NCBI GenBank assembly: GCA_907163225.1
Contig: OU015322.1
Location: forward strand, 496,001 to 560,000
Direction: 5' to 3'
DNA: 64,000 nt
DNA from: an uncultured Rhodocyclaceae bacterium
GTDB taxonomy: Bacteria; Pseudomonadota; Gammaproteobacteria; Burkholderiales; Rhodocyclaceae
The position numbers were made by a program, and so were the translations under genes. Shown here in pieces: positions 9,459 to 16,940 of this stretch. The notes under the pieces were generated by a model. That model was given only the letters and a program-made list of their open reading frames with translations, did no database searches and was not told the origin of the DNA. Within the stretch, counting starts at the first letter, position 1; each line of letters begins with the position of its first letter.

Positions 9459-10418
9459 TCAGAATTCGAGAAGGGCTGCGCCCCACGTAAAGCCGCCACC
9501 AACACCCTCAACCAGGACTTTCTGGCCACGCTGGATACGTCCATCGCGTACTGCTTCATCCAGTGCTAGAGGAACGGAGGCGGCGGATGTATTGCCGTGG
9601 CGGTCGACAGTCACGATCACTTTGTTGCGGTCAACGCCCAGTTTCTTGCCAGTGGCTTCGATGATGCGAATGTTCGCTTGGTGCGGAATCAACCAGTCGA
9701 CATCGCCTGTTTGAATACCTGCGATATGACAGACTTCATCAGCAATGTCGGCCAGAACCCGCACGGCAAACTTGAAGACAGCCGGACCATCCATCCGCAA
9801 AAAGGGATCGCCCGTTACCTGCCCACCACAAATCTGCCCGGGAACATTCAAAATGCCATTCTGACTACCATCGGCATGCATCGCAGTAGCCAGGATGCCT
9901 GGCTTCTCAGACGCTTCCAAGATAACTGCGCCGGCACCATCACCAAATAGAACGCAGGTGCCACGATCATTCCAGTCAAGAATACGCGAGAACACTTCGG
10001 CGCCAATCACCAGCGCCCGCTTGTGGCTTCCGGAGCGGATAAATTTCTCCGCAATGCCCAGCGCATAGGTAAAACCGGCGCAAACTGCCTGTACGTCAAA
10101 AGCTGCCGCACCTTTGTTGCCCAACTTGGCTTGGATCAAACAGGCGGTGCTTGGAAAAATAAAATCGGGTGTTGATGTCGCAACAACGATCAGATCTAGA
10201 TCAGCCGCGGAGATGCCAGCCATTTCCAGTGCTCGCTGCGCAGCGACAAGACCGAGTTCGCTAGATGTCGTACCTGGATTGGCAAGGTGGCGGCTACGAA
10301 TACCCGTACGGGTGACTATCCATTCATCGTTGGTATCAATACCACGCGCTGCCAGATCCTGATTGCTGACGGGAGTACCTGGTAGATAACTGCCGGTACC
10401 GATCAAGCGTGCATACAT
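9459..10418 (-). CDS. fabH: 3-oxoacyl-[ACP] synthase III
   Basis: Initiating condensing enzyme joining acetyl-CoA and malonyl-ACP. The 319-aa protein has Cys113 in [12 protein letters not shown], the [10 protein letters not shown] motif with the catalytic His, and a later Asn in [10 protein letters not shown]. Length and motifs match FabH. It abuts plsX directly (10418/10419) in a conserved plsX-fabH-fabD-fabG order, so fatty-acid initiation and phospholipid synthesis share a transcript. Confidence 0.96.
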   Translation of the reverse strand: MYARLIGTGSYLPGTPVSNQDLAARGIDTNDEWIVTRTGIRSRHLANPGTTSSELGLVAAQRALEMAGISAADLDLIVVATSTPDFIFPSTACLIQAKLGNKGAAAFDVQAVCAGFTYALGIAEKFIRSGSHKRALVIGAEVFSRILDWNDRGTCVLFGDGAGAVILEASEKPGILATAMHADGSQNGILNVPGQICGGQVTGDPFLRMDGPAVFKFAVRVLADIADEVCHIAGIQTGDVDWLIPHQANIRIIEATGKKLGVDRNKVIVTVDRHGNTSAASVPLALDEAVRDGRIQRGQKVLVEGVGGGFTWGAALLEF

Positions 10419-11447
10419 TCAGACATTCTCCTCGACGACAGCCGGGGTTGGCGTCATTTGAGCCAATCGGATGGTGATCCGCTCCACGACGTGGTTCTCG
10501 GCTGCATCGTAGGCGCGTGAAATAGCATTGCCAAAAGCCAGCATATCAGCCGAGCCATGGCTTTTGACCGATATGCCTTTGAGGCCAAGCAGGATCGCGC
10601 CGTTATAGCGGCGGTGATCAAAGCGCTTTTTAAAGTTATTGAGCACCGAAATCGCGATGAGGGCGGCGATTCTGGTTAGCCAGTTCCGCTTGAATTCAGT
10701 TCTCAATGACGATGCCAGCATCTGAGCAAGGCCTTCTGAAGTTTTCAAAGCGACATTGCCGACAAAACCGTCGCAGACGATAACATCGGCTTCGCCCTTG
10801 AAGATACCGTCCCCTTCGACGTTACCGATGAAATTGAGACCGGAGGTACGAAGCAATCCGGCTGCGGCTTTGACGACTTCGTTACCTTTGATGTCCTCTT
10901 CGCCAATATTGAGAATGCCGACAGTGGGCTGATCCTTGTGCTCCATGGCAGATATCAGCATGGCACCCATGATGCCGAACTGGAGCAGGTGCTCCGGTCC
11001 GCAATCAACATTGGCGCCAAGATCCAGCATGTGCGTATGTCCATTGACGGTCGGCAGCGGTGCACAGATAGCCGGCCGATCAATGCCAGGCAGCATCTTC
11101 AGAACGAAGCGGGAAATCGCCATCAATGCTCCGGTATTGCCAGCAGAAACGCAGGCGTCGGCATCTCCAGCCTTGACCTGGTTGATGGCAACCCGCATTG
11201 AAGAGTCTTTTTTGTTGCGTAGCGCAAGCGCCGGCGACTCATCCATGCCTACGATTTCGGAGGCGTGAACAAGGCGGATGCGTGAATCGCTAGCATGGTT
11301 GCCGAGCAACGGGCGCAACACATCTTCCTGTCCGACCAGGACGAGATTGGCTGACGGATGCTCCGCAAGAAATTGAATGGCCGCAGGCACCGTCACTGAC
11401 GGACCGTGGTCACCCCCCATGCAATCAATGGCAATGCGGGTTGTCAT
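10419..11447 (-). CDS. plsX: Phosphate acyltransferase PlsX
   Basis: Makes acyl-phosphate from acyl-ACP for glycerolipid synthesis; peripheral to the membrane. The 342-aa protein starts [16 protein letters not shown], a PlsX hallmark, and includes [10 protein letters not shown] and [13 protein letters not shown]. It lies just downstream of rpmF, with a terminator-like hairpin at 11453-11488 immediately before its start. The C-terminus abuts fabH. Confidence 0.96.
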   Translation of the reverse strand: MTTRIAIDCMGGDHGPSVTVPAAIQFLAEHPSANLVLVGQEDVLRPLLGNHASDSRIRLVHASEIVGMDESPALALRNKKDSSMRVAINQVKAGDADACVSAGNTGALMAISRFVLKMLPGIDRPAICAPLPTVNGHTHMLDLGANVDCGPEHLLQFGIMGAMLISAMEHKDQPTVGILNIGEEDIKGNEVVKAAAGLLRTSGLNFIGNVEGDGIFKGEADVIVCDGFVGNVALKTSEGLAQMLASSLRTEFKRNWLTRIAALIAISVLNNFKKRFDHRRYNGAILLGLKGISVKSHGSADMLAFGNAISRAYDAAENHVVERITIRLAQMTPTPAVVEENV

Positions 11448-11452
11448 GGCAA

Positions 11453-11488
11453 AATAAAAGGCAGGCGGCTCATCAAGAGCAGCCTGCC
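11453..11488 (-). terminator. Terminator or attenuator between rpmF and plsX
   Basis: A 7-bp GC stem (GGCAGGC/GCCTGCC) is followed on the minus strand by a UUUUAUUUU-type tract that runs up to the plsX start codon. It could uncouple the abundant rpmF message from plsX-fab expression by partial termination. Confidence 0.55.
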
Positions 11489-11501
11489 CTTCATTGAACG
11501 A

Positions 11502-11681
11502 TTACTCGCCCTTACCCTTGACTACTTTTTTGCCGCGGTAAAAACCAGCTGGCGAAATGTGGTGGCGCAGGTGGGCTTCGCCGGTGGTCGATTCAACGGC
11601 CAGCGGGGGAGCGGTCAGAAAATCATGAGCACGGTGCATGCCACGCTTGGACGGGGACTTTTTGTTCTGTTGAACGGCCAT
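11502..11681 (-). CDS. rpmF: 50S ribosomal protein L32
   Basis: Protein of 59 aa starting [20 protein letters not shown], the conserved L32 N-terminus, and ending [13 protein letters not shown]. The usual Zn-binding Cys residues of some L32 proteins are absent, as in many proteobacterial L32s. It sits between yceD and plsX, the standard order. It is easily missed because of its size. Confidence 0.95.
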   Translation of the reverse strand: MAVQQNKKSPSKRGMHRAHDFLTAPPLAVESTTGEAHLRHHISPAGFYRGKKVVKGKGE

Positions 11682-11699
11682 TTTGTTACTCCAAAAAAA

Positions 11700-12188
11700 T
11701 CAGTTCGGCTTACCTTTTAGCCCGGACAATTTCGCGAAAGGATTGATCCGTTCGCCAGCATCAGCCGCGCCAGGTAAACCACATTTTTCGTGCCGCGGCG
11801 CCACTGGCAGGGCGAGGAGGATTTCATCCTCAACTAACTCGACCACATCCAGTTCGCGTTCCACGGGCAGGAAATCCCGGGTGTCGTCTTCCAGTTCGTC
11901 TTGCGACAATTCGGCACCGGCAGGAACAAGTTCCAGCAAGCTATCGACATCAAGATCAAAAGGTACAGCCTCCAGGCAGCGCTGACAGGCTAACGGGAGT
12001 AAACCCGAAACCTCCAGTTGCAACATGGCTTCTCCGCTATCACCCTTGAAACCAGCAAGACGGAAAGCAACTTCTCCGTCTTGACCCACGAGCAAATCAT
12101 GCAGGCGTTCAAGGCCTGAAACAGCCAGCGTCCCTTCGAGAACACGACCATCTCTGGCAAAAGCGAAAGCGTCTGAAATCCTTTTCAA
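11700..12188 (-). CDS. yceD: YceD family protein (DUF177)
   Basis: Protein of the YceD/DUF177 family, conserved upstream of rpmF and linked to 23S rRNA maturation or accumulation in some bacteria. It contains the family pattern LPLACQRCLEAVPFDLDV and the acidic stretch with PVERELDVVELVEDEILLALP. The frame stays open to an ATG at 12251, but family members begin near the SDAFAFARDGR segment. I therefore prefer the TTG at 12188, which has AGG 6 nt upstream. It is divergent from yceF. Confidence 0.85.
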   Translation of the reverse strand: MKRISDAFAFARDGRVLEGTLAVSGLERLHDLLVGQDGEVAFRLAGFKGDSGEAMLQLEVSGLLPLACQRCLEAVPFDLDVDSLLELVPAGAELSQDELEDDTRDFLPVERELDVVELVEDEILLALPVAPRHEKCGLPGAADAGERINPFAKLSGLKGKPN

Positions 12189-12300
12189 TCTTGACCTGTT
12201 ACGACCTAAACATTGAATGATATTATTTTTGGCTTTCCAAGTCAAAAACAAAGTGCTGCTTCAAGTATTCATCGCAAAGCTTTGTTGTAAAGAGCCTTTC

Positions 12301-12882
12301 ATGACGCAAAACATCATTCTTGCCTCCACCTCGCCATACCGTCGTGAGTTGCTGAGGCGCCTGGGCCTTCCTTTCGATGTCGCCAACCCAAAAACTGACG
12401 AAACCCCCCTCCCCGGGGAGTTACCCGAAAATATTGCTTTGCGTTTATCCGAAGCCAAGGCGCGAGCCGTCGCAGAGTTTTATCCTGACGCGCTGATTAT
12501 TGGCAGCGACCAGGTTGCTACGGTCGACGGCAAAATATTCGGAAAACCTGAAACGCACGAACGAGCCGTCGAGCAATTGCGCACATTGTCCGGAAAAACC
12601 GTCAATTTCTTTACAGGTTTGTGCCTGCTAAACACCGTCACAAACTCAGCAGAGGTTCGCGGGGTACCGACGCTGGTGACCTTCAGGGAACTCAGCGATC
12701 AGGAAATCGAGAACTACTTGCGGCGCGAACCGGCATACAACTGTGCCGGTTCCGCCAAATCGGAAGGGCTGGGTATCGCGTTGCTACGCAGCATGCGTGG
12801 CGACGATCCAAATTCACTGGTCGGACTGCCATTGATTGCATTGTGCGACCTGCTGCGAAATCAAGGCGTGGCAGTTCTGTAA
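12301..12882 (+). CDS. yceF: Maf/YceF-type nucleotide pyrophosphatase
   Basis: Maf-family nucleoside triphosphate pyrophosphatase of 193 aa. The start (residue 5 on) is [20 protein letters not shown], with conserved [17 protein letters not shown] and the [12 protein letters not shown] segment. The pattern is closest to the YceF (7-methyl-GTP) subfamily, and the neighbours yceD and rpmF agree. The ATG at 12301 gives the family start; an upstream ATG at 12217 would add 28 unrelated residues. It overlaps the next gene by one base (TAATG). Confidence 0.92.
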   Translation: MTQNIILASTSPYRRELLRRLGLPFDVANPKTDETPLPGELPENIALRLSEAKARAVAEFYPDALIIGSDQVATVDGKIFGKPETHERAVEQLRTLSGKTVNFFTGLCLLNTVTNSAEVRGVPTLVTFRELSDQEIENYLRREPAYNCAGSAKSEGLGIALLRSMRGDDPNSLVGLPLIALCDLLRNQGVAVL

Positions 12883-13589
12883 TGGCCGGAACTCTCTATC
12901 TGATTCCCGTTCCACTTGGCCCTACCGCCCCGCAGGAGTCGTTGCCCAGCAACGTGCTAGGTGTCATCCGACCACTGACCTACTTCGTCGTCGAACAAGC
13001 CAAGACAGCACGCGCCTTCCTGAAGGCGGCGGGAACCGACGCACCCCTGCAATCTTTGCAACTGGAAGAGCTGAACGAGCACACCAAGGACAACGCGCTT
13101 GATCGACTGCTGGCCCCGTTGCGGGCTGGGCACGATATTGGCCTGCTCTCCGAGGCGGGTTGCCCGGCCGTGGCAGACCCGGGAGCCAACCTTGTAGCGC
13201 TGGCTCAAAAGGAAAACATCCGTGTCGTGCCGTTGATTGGCCCCTCTTCCCTACTGCTGGCGCTGATGGCCTCAGGGCTGAACGGGCAGCGTTTTGCCTT
13301 CCAGGGCTACTTGCCCGCCAAGGAGACAGATCGGATGAAGGCGCTGCGCGAACTGGAAGGCGAATCACGGAAACGCCAGCAGACGCAGCTTTTCATCGAA
13401 ACGCCCTACCGAAATCGGGCCATGTTCGATGCAATATTGCTAGCGTGCCAGCCAGCGACTCGAATGACCGTAGCTACCGACTTGACACTCGCAACCGAAT
13501 CCGTTCAGACACGAACGATCCAGGGGTGGAAAAAAGAAACGCCGCCCGAAATCGAGCGGCGTCCGACGGTCTTTTTGTTACTGGCCTAG
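12882..13589 (+). CDS. SAM-dependent methyltransferase, tetrapyrrole-methylase (RsmI-like) fold
   Basis: Protein of 235 aa in the RsmI/tetrapyrrole methylase superfamily. It begins [15 protein letters not shown] and has LLSEAGCPAVADPG and PLIGPSSLLLALMASG, which form the SAM pocket, and later FIETPYRNRAMFD. RsmI methylates 16S rRNA C1402, but this shorter variant next to yceF is a distinct subgroup whose target is not certain. The start overlaps the yceF stop (TAATG), so translation is coupled. Its 3' end carries the terminator of convergent sppA. Confidence 0.88.
   Translation: MAGTLYLIPVPLGPTAPQESLPSNVLGVIRPLTYFVVEQAKTARAFLKAAGTDAPLQSLQLEELNEHTKDNALDRLLAPLRAGHDIGLLSEAGCPAVADPGANLVALAQKENIRVVPLIGPSSLLLALMASGLNGQRFAFQGYLPAKETDRMKALRELEGESRKRQQTQLFIETPYRNRAMFDAILLACQPATRMTVATDLTLATESVQTRTIQGWKKETPPEIERRPTVFLLLA
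13530..13562 (-). terminator. sppA terminator buried in the convergent methyltransferase gene
   Basis: ACGCCGC/GCGGCGT stem with a 10-nt loop, followed on the minus strand by a U run (A run on + at 13530-13535). It lies inside the last codons of the plus-strand methyltransferase and 31 bp past the sppA stop. Confidence 0.65.
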
Positions 13590-13592
13590 CGT

Positions 13593-14555
13593 TTAGTAGA
13601 GGCGAACCCCGAGAGCACTCTCGGAAAAACCCTTCCAGAAACCTGCAAAGGTGCTTGCACCGAGACGCTTGGCAAAGCGCTCAGCGATGTTGTCCTTGAC
13701 GGAGTAATCGAGAATTTTTTCCGCCTTGATGACATCGCGGGCAACCGAGTCGACGCTGCCAAAATCGTCAGCCAAGCCTAGCTGAACGCTCTGCGCGCCA
13801 GTCCACATCAGACCGGAGAACATTTCCGGCGTTTCCTTGAGTCGCTTGCCACGCCCTGCTTTGACAACATCGATAAACTGCTGGTGAATATCGTTCAGCA
13901 AGGTCTGGGCATGAGCCTTGTGTTGTGGAGCCTGAGGCGAAAACGGGTCAAGGAAACCCTTGTTGTCACCAGCCGTCAGAAGGCGACGCTCCACACCAGC
14001 CCTGTCCATCGTGCCGGTGAATCCGAAACCGTCCATCAAGACACCGATGGAGCCAACGATACTCGCTTTGTTTACGTAGATTTTATCGGCGGCGGCGGCG
14101 ACGAAATAGCCACCCGAGGCGCACATGTCCTCGACAACTGCGTAGAGTACTTTTTCCGGATGCTTAAGACGCAAGCGACGTATCTCGTCGTTGATGATCC
14201 CGGCCTGCACCGGGCTACCGCCGGGGCTATTGATGCGCAAGATAATACCTGCCACATTTTTCTCCTCGAAGGCACTGTTCAGCGCAGCAACGAGATTTTC
14301 GGCATTGGCCTCACCCTTGGCTTCGATAACACCGGTGAGATTGAGCATCGCGGTATGCCGCTCCTGATGCTCCCCCCCGCTACCCCAATCTACCACGGCA
14401 AAAAGTACGACGAGCAGATAAACGAAACCAAGCGCCTTGAAGGCTATCCCCCAGCGCCGCCGCGCTCGCTGCTCATCAAGGGCAGCAAACACCAGCTTTT
14501 CAAGAGTTTTCCGCTCCCAGGCGGATTCGTTGTTGGGGGGTTGGGGGTTATCCAT
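13593..14555 (-). CDS. sppA: S49-family signal peptide peptidase (SppA-like)
   Basis: Membrane-bound serine protease of 320 aa that degrades cleaved signal peptides. One N-terminal transmembrane segment (GIAFKALGFVYLLVVLFAVVD without further segments) anchors it. The catalytic Ser is in MCASGGYFVAAAADKIY and the Lys lies about 50 residues on, around ASIVGSIGV. The short length matches the single-domain SppA type. The start overlaps the Rieske gene by 8 nt. It is part of a tight rluC-HAD-Rieske-sppA operon and ends at an intragenic terminator. Confidence 0.92.
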   Translation of the reverse strand: MDNPQPPNNESAWERKTLEKLVFAALDEQRARRRWGIAFKALGFVYLLVVLFAVVDWGSGGEHQERHTAMLNLTGVIEAKGEANAENLVAALNSAFEEKNVAGIILRINSPGGSPVQAGIINDEIRRLRLKHPEKVLYAVVEDMCASGGYFVAAAADKIYVNKASIVGSIGVLMDGFGFTGTMDRAGVERRLLTAGDNKGFLDPFSPQAPQHKAHAQTLLNDIHQQFIDVVKAGRGKRLKETPEMFSGLMWTGAQSVQLGLADDFGSVDSVARDVIKAEKILDYSVKDNIAERFAKRLGASTFAGFWKGFSESALGVRLY

Positions 14556-14907
14556 GATAATTTTCTTGCTCTAAAAAAATCTGTCCGTCTATCTCGCGCA
14601 CCCTCAGGGGCTTCAAGCCATTTCCCTGGCAGCGTCCACCGAGGCATCTGCCTGATTCGGGAGCATAAAGTGCGCCATGAATCGAGCAAATCAAGTATAG
14701 CTTGGAATCATCGAAGAATTCGCCGGGCTGCCAGTCGAGTTCAGCCGGTACATGACCACATTGATTCACGTAGGCATGTATCAGGCCGCGAAAACGAATG
14801 ACGAACGCGGGAACCTCGCGCCCGTAGCGAGTTACCGCAAAGCGAACGCCCTTACCGGCTTCGGATACATCCTGAGCGGGGCAAATCAGGCGAAGTTCTG
14901 CAGCCAC
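14548..14907 (-). CDS. Rieske [2Fe-2S] protein
   Basis: Soluble 119-aa ferredoxin-like protein. The two ligand boxes are NQCGHVPAELDW (C-x-H) and CSIHGALYAPESG (C-x2-H), so the cluster site is complete. Such small Rieske proteins usually pass electrons to an oxygenase or act as redox sensors, but no oxygenase lies nearby. It overlaps the HAD gene by 22 nt and sppA by 8 nt, which implies co-translation. Function in this operon is unknown. Confidence 0.88.
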   Translation of the reverse strand: MAAELRLICPAQDVSEAGKGVRFAVTRYGREVPAFVIRFRGLIHAYVNQCGHVPAELDWQPGEFFDDSKLYLICSIHGALYAPESGRCLGGRCQGNGLKPLRVREIDGQIFLEQENYHG

Positions 14908-15536
14908 TGATCCAGCTCTTGAATGCTATTCAGGCACACAACAGGCTTGTGCTCCAGCAAATGCTCGTGAGGATGCGCACCATAGGTTACCGCCAGGCTA
15001 TCAACACCGGCGTTACTGGCCATCAACAGGTCGTGCGAGGTATCGCCAATCATCACGGTCGACGCGGCAGACATGCCGAATTCCGCCATCAGCTCCTCAA
15101 GCATCTGCGGATGCGGCTTGGAGTGGCATTCGTCAGCACAGCGCGAGGCGCGAAAAAACGGACGCAGCCCTGAGTGATCAAGTGCCCGTTCCAACCCCAG
15201 GCGGCTTTTGCCGGTCGCCACCGCCAACTGATGCCCTGCACCACTCAAACGTTGAAGCATTTCGGGAACGCCATCAAACAGTTTCAACGCTTGGTCACCG
15301 CCCAGATAATGGTGGCGGTAGCGGGCTATCATTGCCTGGTAGTTCTCGGGCTTCAGCTCCGGAACGGCGTGCTGCAGAGCGTCCGCCAAACCGAGACCAA
15401 TAACGTGGCGTGCGCGCGCGTCGTCAGGAATTGGCAAACCCAGATCACGTGACGCAGACTGAATGGCGCGAACAATCGCACCCGCCGAATCAAGCAAGGT
15501 GCCGTCCCAGTCAAAAACAACCAACTCATATTTCAT
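14886..15536 (-). CDS. HAD-superfamily phosphatase (Gph-like)
   Basis: HAD hydrolase of 216 aa with motif I FDWDGTLLDSAG (nucleophile Asp at residue 9), a helical cap, motif II Thr in AVATGKSR and motif IV VMIGDTSHDLLMA. This is the phosphoglycolate-phosphatase type; the substrate cannot be told from sequence alone. It overlaps rluC by 4 nt and the Rieske gene by 22 nt. Linkage of rluC with a HAD phosphatase and sppA is common in betaproteobacteria. Confidence 0.9.
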   Translation of the reverse strand: MKYELVVFDWDGTLLDSAGAIVRAIQSASRDLGLPIPDDARARHVIGLGLADALQHAVPELKPENYQAMIARYRHHYLGGDQALKLFDGVPEMLQRLSGAGHQLAVATGKSRLGLERALDHSGLRPFFRASRCADECHSKPHPQMLEELMAEFGMSAASTVMIGDTSHDLLMASNAGVDSLAVTYGAHPHEHLLEHKPVVCLNSIQELDQWLQNFA

Positions 15537-16537
15537 TTGCTGCCCAGCATCTGTTCGAGGTTATCAATTTTGAATTCTTGCTCGTTTTTCCGGTTGACCG
15601 CGGAAATGTAGCCGCCAAAACTGTCCGGCAAGGGGGCAACACATTCAAGCGGCGCCCCGGTCAGGGGATGACGAAAAGCCATCCGCCATGCGTGCAAGGC
15701 CATCCGCTTCAAGCCATCACGTTTGAGGTTCTTGTTCAGCGCAAAATCGCCGTATTTCTCATCGCCCAGAATAGGAAATCCAAGGTGCGCCAAGTGAACG
15801 CGAATCTGGTGCGTGCGTCCGGTTTTCAACTGGGCCTCAAGCAAGCTCATCCCCTGCCAGCGCGCCAGCAATCGGAAAATCGTATGCGACGCCTTGCCGT
15901 CGGGATTTACCGAAACGCGGCGCTCCCCACCTTCGGTAAGGTATTTGTGCAGCGGCAATTTGACGTGCTGGGTCAGATTCATCCAGCGCCCTTTCACCAA
16001 CACAAGATAGCGCTTGTCGGCGCCAGCTCCATGCTCACGGAACATGTCGTGCAAGGCGGTTAGTGCCAGGCGCTTTTTGCCGACAAGCAAGACGCCGGAT
16101 GTCTCCCTGTCCAATCGATGCGCCAGCTCTAGAAACTTGGCCTGTGGCCGCTGCCGGCGCAAGGCCTCGATAACGCCAAAGCTGACACCGCTACCACCAT
16201 GCACCGCGATACCTTCCGGCTTGTCAATCACCAGCATCGCTTCATCTTCGTAGATGATCGGCAGATCGACACGTTCCTTGGCCGCTTCGTCAACCTCATT
16301 CTGGGGCCGTTCAGCAATCCGAATCGGTGGAATCCGCACGGAATCCCCAGCGCGCAGGCGGTAGGTTGCATCAACCCGACCACTATTCACCCTTACTTCG
16401 CCGCTACGCAAAATCCGATAAATATGGCTCTTGGGAACCCCCTTGCAGCAACGAATCAGGAAGTTGTCGAGGCGCTGCCCCACTTCTTCTTCGCCGATCA
16501 GCGCATGCGTGACTGAATTGTTACCTACCCCGGTCAT
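15533..16537 (-). CDS. rluC: 23S rRNA pseudouridine synthase RluC-type
   Basis: Protein of 334 aa with an N-terminal S4 RNA-binding domain (about residues 15-75: GQRLDNFLIRCCKGVPKSHI) and a catalytic domain with HRLDRETSGVLL, whose Asp is the catalytic residue. It modifies 23S rRNA at the RluC positions. The gene is divergent from rne, as in many proteobacteria. The non-conserved C-terminal tail contains an R1 repeat (15567-15603) read in frame as AVNRKNEQEFKIDN. Confidence 0.95.
   Translation of the reverse strand: MTGVGNNSVTHALIGEEEVGQRLDNFLIRCCKGVPKSHIYRILRSGEVRVNSGRVDATYRLRAGDSVRIPPIRIAERPQNEVDEAAKERVDLPIIYEDEAMLVIDKPEGIAVHGGSGVSFGVIEALRRQRPQAKFLELAHRLDRETSGVLLVGKKRLALTALHDMFREHGAGADKRYLVLVKGRWMNLTQHVKLPLHKYLTEGGERRVSVNPDGKASHTIFRLLARWQGMSLLEAQLKTGRTHQIRVHLAHLGFPILGDEKYGDFALNKNLKRDGLKRMALHAWRMAFRHPLTGAPLECVAPLPDSFGGYISAVNRKNEQEFKIDNLEQMLGSK
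15567..15603 (-). repeat. R1 repeat inside rluC
   Basis: Near-complete R1 copy: the core CGGTCAACCGGAAAAA matches exactly, and the tail GCAAGAATTCAAAAT follows the intergenic copies. It is read in frame in the same sense as rluC and codes for the protein's variable C-terminal tail. Confidence 0.75.
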
Positions 16538-16547
16538 TTTCTAATAT
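16518..16547 (+). promoter_or_regulatory. Putative sigma-70 promoter for rne
   Basis: TTGTTA (16518-16523), 18 bp, TAATAT (16542-16547), with an overlapping TATACT. It overlaps the start of rluC and would give an rne leader of about 390 nt. Seen as a pattern only. Confidence 0.45.
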
Positions 16548-16550
16548 ACT

Positions 16551-16940
16551 GCCTGCGTTCTACGTCTCGGTTTGCAAGAGATGCCGAACCGTCAGACCGT
16601 TTGTGACCTTGCGCTAAATGCGCGACCGCCAAGCGGCAGGCTCGAAAGTCTCACCTGTGCCAACTGCCCAGGCCAGACCAACGTAAAACGACTGGTTAAG
16701 TTCACTCACCAAAAGTAGTGATGTTAATGGATAAGCCCACTGTAAGCACGCACGGATTGCCCGTTGCAGGAATTTTCAGGTCGCGCATTTCAATAAAAAG
16801 CACGCGACCGTTTTTTGATCAGCACATTCACCATCGCCTTTGCCAACCATCACTCATGACGCAACCCGATAACTGAAACTGTCGCTGCCTGCCCGGGCGT
16901 TTCGTTGCAGCGTGCCGCTGTGCGCTGGAGCCCGAAAATA
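16551..16940 (+). promoter_or_regulatory. Long 5' leader of rne
   Basis: No ORF fits this gap of about 390 bp between rluC and the rne start. It contains several inverted segments such as GGTCGCGCATTT...AAAAAGCACGCGACC. In Escherichia coli the rne leader of about 360 nt is a structured autoregulatory target of RNase E. A similar length and place here suggest the same role, but the structure is not demonstrated. Confidence 0.5.

Noticed and set aside
9597-9650. A further R1-like GCGGTCAAC stretch in fabH
   Set aside because: Only nine bases match and the A-rich tail is absent, so it is likely chance.
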